Shown here in pieces: positions 57,921 through 64,000 of a DNA stretch of 64,000 nucleotides (positions are counted from its first letter, which is position 1; every line of letters starts with the position of its first letter). Source of the stretch: Hyaloscypha bicolor E. Taxonomy: Eukaryota > Ascomycota > Leotiomycetes > Helotiales > Hyaloscyphaceae. The translations under genes and the position numbers were made by a program. Under the pieces are notes generated by a model. It searched no databases. It was not told the DNA's origin and saw only the letters and a list, made by a program, of their open reading frames with translations. Where the stretch lies: assembly GCF_002865645.1 (NCBI RefSeq), contig NW_020194685.1, positions 372,001-436,000 of the forward strand, read 5' to 3'.

Positions 57921-60900
57921 ATGCCCCTCCCCAGGAGAGACCGAAAGGTCGAGGCAGCCAAACGGACGATCCGCGAAGCTTTCGAAGATTTGGAGAGGGC
58001 TGTTTCTCCCGCAGACTCTCACGATTTTGGCAGTGCCACGCTGGAAAGTGTGCAAAAAGCAGCCCTGGATATTGAAAACCAGCTTGCAGCGCGGTCTTCC
58101 TTGCGCAACATGCGTCGCCTGATGCCGCTCTTTTCCGGGCTCCAACACTATTCCGCCGCGGTCGAAGTTCTTTGTAACGGAACTCCGTACCTTCCGTGGA
58201 TCTGGGCTCCGATAAAATTGATCCTCAAAGTGAGTCGAGATTGTTTGGTGCCATTATCAACCCTATTCTATAGTACGGGACACTTTCTAACTCGCTGCTG
58301 CACTTCGTGCAGGTTACGGCAGACTATGTAGAAGCATTCGAGGAGATCATCAAAGCGTACTCGCGAATTGGCGAGTCGCTGAACAGATTTCGAGTCCTAG
58401 GTGCAACCTTCAGTCAGAACGCCAGCTTCCAGCTGACTCTCGCCGTCTTCTATGCCGATATTCTTCGCTTTCACAAACAAGCGTACACCTTCGTGCGACG
58501 GAGCTGTAAGTGTTGTCAAACCGCAGCGCCAGGAATCTGCTAAGTTGAGTAGGCTGGAAAGTACTCTTTCTCACCTCTTGGGGCCGCTTCCAAAGGAGGT
58601 TCGACAATATCATTGACGATTTAAAAAGACATGAAGAGCAGATCGACAAAGAGGCCAATGCCCATCACATTGCGGAAGCGAGGGACACGAGAGACAAGTT
58701 GGAGGCCTGGAGGCAGGACGCCCTTGCGAAGCTCGCCCGTGACGAAGAAGAGCAGACTGCTGGCCATCTCGAAACCATCTCCACGTGGCTGAAGCTAGAC
58801 GACACTGACCAGGTAGCAATCTTCGATAAATTGTCGACTGAAGGAACGAAATACCCCGAAACATGTGGGTGGGTCTTGAAAAACTCGACGATGGTCTCCT
58901 GGCTGAAGCCTCAGCCAGATCCCCCCTTTTTTTGGCTGCAAGGGAACCCAGGAACCGGCAAGAGCACCATCGTCGGAAGGTTGGCCACCTTTTTGCGTGC
59001 ATCGTCACCAAAGTCTTTAGTTGTTACTCATTTCTGCACTTCTTCATATGCCTCCTCGACCCAGTACGACAAGATTCTCAGGTCGTTGCTTTTCCAACTA
59101 GTTCATGCTAACGACGATCTGATTGCGCATATCTATTGGGAATACGTTGTCTGCAAGAAGATGGCAAGTATCACAGCATTAGAGCAGTTGATGGCGACAG
59201 TAGTCGCTGCACTCCTAGGCGAGCCAGGCCAGAGTCGGCCGATTCATATCTTCTTAGATGGACTCGATGAAGTTGAGGCTGAAAAGCAACGTCAAGTCAT
59301 CAGTTTGATGCGCAAAGTGGCCAGTGGAGCAAAAGCACGTGGTGCTGTATTCAAGGTCCTTGTCTCATGTCGAACCTCGCCACTTCTTGAAAAGGTCCTC
59401 AGGAAGCAACCGGTGCTTTCTCTGAGTGACGAGAAAGAATGCCTAGAAGAAGCCATCTGGACATACGCCACCCACAGGTTGACGGCCGATGCCCACAGAT
59501 TGTCGCAACTAGGACTCCGTGGATCTGATTTGACAGAAATGGGGCGAAACATCGCAAGAAAAGCGGATGGTTCGTGTAATGTTATCTCCAGTTATAGAAT
59601 ATGACAATACTGACCCGGATTTTAGGCATGTTTCTATGGGCTCGTTTAGTACTTGACTATCTTGCCACTAATATTTTCCATAGTCGTCACGAGATTACAG
59701 CTGCTATTAACACCCTGCCTCGCGAGTTATCCGAGTTGTGAGTATATACACCTCTCCGAGTCGAGTGCTATTTTTCAATTTTGACCGTTCCTAGCTATGA
59801 GAGAATATTGACCAACACCATCGCCAACTTCGATTCTCGCTCAGTTAACCGAATGAGGCAGATACTAGGATGGATAGCATTTGCAAAACGACCTCTTCGA
59901 AAGAGTGAGTTTCGGTCGGCGCTCTCTTTCAGCGCCGGAAACCCTATAGTGGATGAACTCGTGCCATCGTACATCTTCGACATGTGTGCACCTCTTATCG
60001 AACAGCGCCGCGACTCGAGCTTTGCTTTCATTCATGTCTCCGTAAAAGAGCACGTGGGATTTCCGACTCCTCAGAAGCTTTTCGCTGATTACTGCTTTAG
60101 TTACCTTCAAACCACACAGAGTAAGATACCCATAACTGAGGAAAATACGATACAGGAGCATGGTATTGCCTCCCTTACGTGTCTTCTGTCGGGGCTGGAA
60201 ATATTTCAGCCAAACTACCCCAACACGCTCCGTTCCTCAAGAGTACTGAAAGGACTGCATGGCTTCCATATCTATGCTAACGAGTACTGGGTTGACTATG
60301 TCCTATCCATCATCACATCACATGATGCCTTCAGTCAATTTCCCGTGCTATCATTGGTTATGAATGACCTGTCTCAGAAGTTAGACAGCCTAGGCGAGTT
60401 TTCTAACGCATTGGACAACAAAGAGCATTCAATCCCGTCAGAAAACGGCCTTGGTCTTTTGAAAGGACACAAGGGACTATATGCAAGTGCCAGAGCCGCG
60501 TTGGAAGCACGATCTAGGAAAGGATTGCGAGACGAAATTGAGAAAGAGGGTATATCCGCTTGCTTATTTGATTCCTTTACCTGTTCTAACGTGAACCTCA
60601 AGGTCCGGCAGCAAATTTAGAGCAAGTCAAAGAATTGCGCGACGTTCTTTTGAACTACCAAGCGACCATCAAGTCGCTCCTCCTTATCCAAGATTTCCCC
60701 GGAGTGACGCTAGAGGGACTCGAGCTCTTCAAGAGAGAGTTTCGTACCTCCGCATACACTTGCCGCTTTCCCTTGTGCCCTCGAGCTACGGCTGGGTTCG
60801 ATAAGAACGAACTTCGAGTGGAGCATGAGGCTACTCATACCCAGCATCTTCAGTGCCTGTACCCTCGCTGCCAATATCCTCCATTCACATCGGTTCGAGC

Positions 60901-61975
60901 ACTCAAGAATCATGAAATCAAATGTCATGAGACGGTCCAGGGCAGAAAAAGGATACGAAGAGTGGCAGCTTGGCCGCAGCATCACCTACAGGGCAGGCGG
61001 CAGGTGAAGAGAGGCAGAGAGGGATTATCAGAAGCACATCCCGTTTTCCACAGGGATTCCACTGAAGGAGCCTCATCCCATCAAGGCATCCAAGGAGTTC
61101 CTGCTCAGATCCAGCCACCTCACACCCATTCACAAACGAATGATATCATTATGAACGGGATGAATGGGTTGATTGCACAGCCACAGGTATTCCTTCAACA
61201 AGGCTCTCAAGCTCAGGCATCATCTCCGATTGTTCGTAAGGGTACACCCCACAGCCACTCTTCGCCTACGGTCAACAATATAGGCAATGTGCCTACCCAA
61301 GAGTCGGCTTCAAGTACGGGAGGCAGTCCTCCACTTCTAGACTGGTCTGTACCAAAGCTGCAACATCCAATAAGCGCTCCAATAGCACAAGCAGCGCCTG
61401 ATCCGCCCAACGACAAAAAAAGAGTCAAAGTCTACGAGTTGCGCGATAATAGCTGGTTCGATAGAGGCACCGGCTTCTGCACAGCAGTGTTTATGTTTGT
61501 ACGCGTCTCTTCCGCTTGCCCTACGCGTCTTCTAAGCATTGTGCTGATGTCATCTTCCGACTGGGTCTGATGTAAACGGACATGTGGCTGACACCTATCG
61601 CAGGAGAATAAATTCAGCTTTAGAAAAGAACCGCGCATACTCGTACAGTCAGAAGATCAGTCAGATCGAATCCTTCTAGATACTGGAATCGTCAAGGAAG
61701 AAGGATTCCAGAAGCAGCAAGGTACAAAGATCTCAGCATATTCACAGCAGAGGCTAACCAACACCTTTAGATACCCTCATAGTCTGGACAGACCTAGTTA
61801 GTAACGTGGACATGGCCCTTAGCTTCCAAGAATCAGAAGGCTGCGCCGCTATATGGTTAGTCTAGATTCGGCTCGTCTTGTATTAAAAGAACCTACTAAC
61901 ATATATAGGAAATTTGTAAATAATATTCAACAGCAGTTACAGTCGGTCCGATCCAAAAGCGATAAAAAAAAATAA
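57921..61975 (+). CDS. DUF7708-NACHT STAND (NLR-like) protein with C2H2 fingers and a C-terminal Psy2/PP4R3 PH-like domain
   Basis: Nine exons, 1183 residues: 57921-58229, 58313-58505, 58553-59569, 59626-59737, 59795-60549, 60603-61498, 61604-61721, 61771-61855, 61909-61975. A DUF7708-like helical domain covers about 45-230 (FSGLQHYSAAVEVLCNG, PYLPWIWAPIKLIL). The NACHT-type NTPase has Walker A GNPGTGKST (298-306) and Walker B IFLDGLDE (to 407), then a winged-helix-like region (about 545-620, ILGWIAFAKRPLRKSEF). Two C2H2-like fingers (about 847-905) start CRFPLC and CLYPRC. A Ser/Gln/Pro/His linker (906-1066) follows. Residues 1067-1183 match the Psy2/SMEK N-terminus: KKRVKVYELRDNSWFDRGTG, EPRILVQSEDQ, GFQKQQDTLIVWTD, ALSFQESEGCAAIWKFV. 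There are no ankyrin, WD40 or TPR repeats. STAND proteins are nucleotide-switched signalling ATPases tied in fungi to non-self recognition; the Psy2 domain binds short PP4-substrate motifs. The donor at 61499 (GTACGC) is the least certain splice site; retaining that intron gives a stop at 61570 and removes the Psy2 part. Confidence 0.85.
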
Positions 61976-63399
61976 AAACCACTACCATACTAATTAATAT
62001 AAATCTTATTAATTAAAACTATACTATATACTATAGGAATTAATTCTATATTCTCAAAATTATAATATCTTTATTATTAAGGAAGTTATAATATACGTGA
62101 TTAAGCGAGTAAATATTTTTGCGTTTTATATAATTATTTTTTTACTTTAGTTATTACGTGACTGCCCCCTTTAATTAACTGCTCTTCTATAATTATATTA
62201 ATATTTTAATAACTATAAACCCAATTTAGTATTTCTTTTATATACTTCTAATAGCTATCTCTATAAGCCTTTAGAAACGTAAGTAAGCTAATTTGACTCT
62301 TAATTTAATTATAGTTCTTACTATAGCTAAAGAAGCTATAATTCAAGTATTTATTAATAAATAGTATAGGAAACCTTCTAATATAAAGGACGATTCTAAT
62401 AAATCAGATATTAAATAAAATAATAAAGTAGAGCTTAAAGATTCGACTTTCTTTTGGACTTAGTAGAAGCTTATTATTAGTAGTAATAAGACGATTATTT
62501 TAGAGAAGCCTATATTTATATAATAAGAATAAAGACTTTTAGAATAGGCTAGTAAGTTTCTTATCTTATTTTCTTATTTTTATATTATAATATAAGTATA
62601 CTAATATTATTTCCAGCTTTTAGAGGCTTGTATACTCTTAAATTAATAAAGGAATTAATAAAGCTATTAAGAACTCAATAAAAACATATATATAATTAGA
62701 GGGCAAAAAATACTCAAATTATAGAATAATCTAATAGACTTAAGACTCCTATAATCGTATTATTTTTTAAATAAAAGAAGCTATAATTCGATATTATTAG
62801 GGAATTAATTAATATCCCTAAGAATATATAATTAAGGAAAGAATAAAGGCTTAAAAATAAAGATAATAGAATAAACGAGCTATTTTTAAATGCCCTTATT
62901 AGAAATACTTATAGAGATAACAAGGCTTTAGATATATAAATAACTTACTAAAAAGTCCTTAATAATATAAATATTGAGCTAGCCCAAACTAAAGAGCTAT
63001 ATATCCCATATATAATTACTAATTTATATTTATTTTAGTAATATATTTAATAGCTTCTAAAGCTAGAGTAATATTAACTTAAAAGAATTAATATATTACT
63101 CTTAATAGCTTTTAGTAATTACTATTTAAATAATGAAAAGATACTAGCTTAGCGAATTAGGAGGCTATTTAATTATTATTAATAGTAGTATAGTATTTCG
63201 TAAGAAACTAGGAATAGTAAAAGAAAAAATATCTTTTATCTAGATAATAAATATATTTTTTAGCCTGCCGTATTTAGTTAATTAATTAAGAGCTTAGAAT
63301 AATATACTAAACGATTTCTTAAATACTATTAATTAGGAGATTTTACCTCGATTATTATTAATAATAGAAAAGCCTATTACCCGTAGTATAGCTTACTTA
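61976..63399. other. AT-rich RIP island 3, left part
   Basis: Composition changes abruptly to very AT-rich right at the stop codon of the NLR gene. No continuation of Psy2 (its large SMK-1/armadillo region) can be read here. The plus strand gives faint stop-riddled coding, presumably the N-terminal part of the transposase-like gene that follows. Confidence 0.6.
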
Positions 63400-64000
63400 T
63401 AGCTCTTTAGGCTCGGCTTTTATTACTATAAGACTAAGAAAGGGCTTTATATAAATGAATATAAATACCCTAATATAATTTAGTATTATTAAGAGGTGTT
63501 TTTACTTTTAATAAAGAAGCTTTTATTATATATAGTTTAATATAAAGAGGATAAAGCTAGTATATAGTATATAATTCAATTTTTACTTCTAATTAAAGTT
63601 CAGGTATATATAATATACTTCTATAATAAGAGCTATTTCTATGGATTTAATTATAAAAAGAGCCTCTGGCTAGTAAATAATTAGCAAAAAATGCCCGAAA
63701 AAAGCAAAGAAAGACTAATTTATAATTCTGAATTTATAGGTCCTAAGGGGCATATTAGGATACTAAATAATAAAGGCATTTTTATCCCGGATAATTCTAA
63801 TTTAAATACTCGTTAAATTATATATTTAGGCTCAAATAGGGACCCCTGGTAGAATATAAAATAGCTACTAGTACAGATTACTAGAATACTTAATATATTT
63901 AAATAAAAGTACCCAAACTATATTACTATTCTAATATTTAATTAGTTTTTTATATATACTTTATATAATAAAGATATACTAAATGCCTTTAATATAAATA
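63400..64000 (+). pseudogene. Dead DDE-type transposase-like gene, runs off the window
   Basis: One plus-strand frame with stops reads LGFYYYKTKKGLYINEYKYP, then YFYNKSYFYGFNYKKSLWLV, RLIYNSEFIGPKGHIRI, GIFIPDNSNL and LGSNRDPWW, followed by a helix ending IFK. This order (KKGxYxDGHER, a HDE...YxNDG block, MVSEFL, GxNxDGWW) is that of a DDE-superfamily transposase-like family common in fungi. The catalytic acids are no longer readable. RIP-type damage throughout. Confidence 0.6.

Noticed and set aside
59795..60620. NLR gene ending at the TAG at 60618
   Set aside because: Frame, the GTATAT donor at 60550 and the AAG acceptor at 60602 support an intron that continues into the C2H2 exon; the TAG lies only in the unspliced frame.
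1..64000. CRISPR arrays, bacterial operons, prophage or organelle DNA
   Set aside because: Tandem arrays here have no unique spacers. Genes contain spliceosomal introns and fungal domain types.

Overview
The window is fungal nuclear DNA from a filamentous ascomycete (Pezizomycotina; Leotiomycetes is my guess, not proven). The genes have short GT-AG introns. Blocks of gene-bearing DNA alternate with extremely AT-rich islands in which old coding sequence is still readable but full of TAA/TAG stops. That is the pattern left by repeat-induced point mutation (RIP, C-to-T and G-to-A).

Layout. 0.9-4.4 kb: a divergent pair, a nitronate monooxygenase (minus) and a mitochondrial-type HPPK-DHPS folate enzyme (plus). 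5.9-13 kb: a RIP island with a dead AAA+ ATPase (minus) and a dead STAND/NLR N-terminus (plus), ending in a 9 x 17-bp minisatellite. 15.3 kb: a 5S rRNA gene (minus). 15.6-23.9 kb: a second RIP island containing a full-length but dead Ty1/Copia element, 16983-23862, with two 173-bp LTRs; the 5' LTR is mutated by RIP and the 3' LTR is nearly clean. 24-27 kb: possible remains of small secreted-protein genes. 27.2-36.8 kb: a long GC-rich stretch rich in simple repeats with no gene I can support, upstream of an NDT80-family transcription factor (37.4-39.1 kb). 39-49 kb: microsatellites, a 79-bp minisatellite and a decayed RING-between-RING E3 ligase. 49.1-50.7 kb: an AA7 (glucooligosaccharide-oxidase-like) flavoprotein gene broken by one stop codon. 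51.6-53.5 kb: palindromes and inverted repeats of an unknown element. 53.7-62.0 kb: a head-to-head pair, an 11-exon SNF2-family ATPase (minus) and a 9-exon NACHT-type STAND protein (plus). 62-64 kb: a third RIP island with a dead DDE-type transposase-like gene.

The most interesting gene is the STAND/NLR-like protein at 57921-61975. My splice model is open for 1183 codons and reads DUF7708-like region, NACHT NTPase, two C2H2-like fingers, a low-complexity linker, and then a copy of the N-terminal PH/EVH1-like domain of Psy2/PP4R3 (regulatory subunit 3 of protein phosphatase 4). The model stops exactly where the RIP island begins. It looks like an immune-type receptor that has acquired a host protein-recognition domain. 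A truncated psy2 duplicate fused by chance is the main alternative.

All exon borders are read by eye from splice consensus and reading frame. The multi-exon models of the oxidase, folate, SNF2 and NLR genes each sum to a multiple of three, which supports them.
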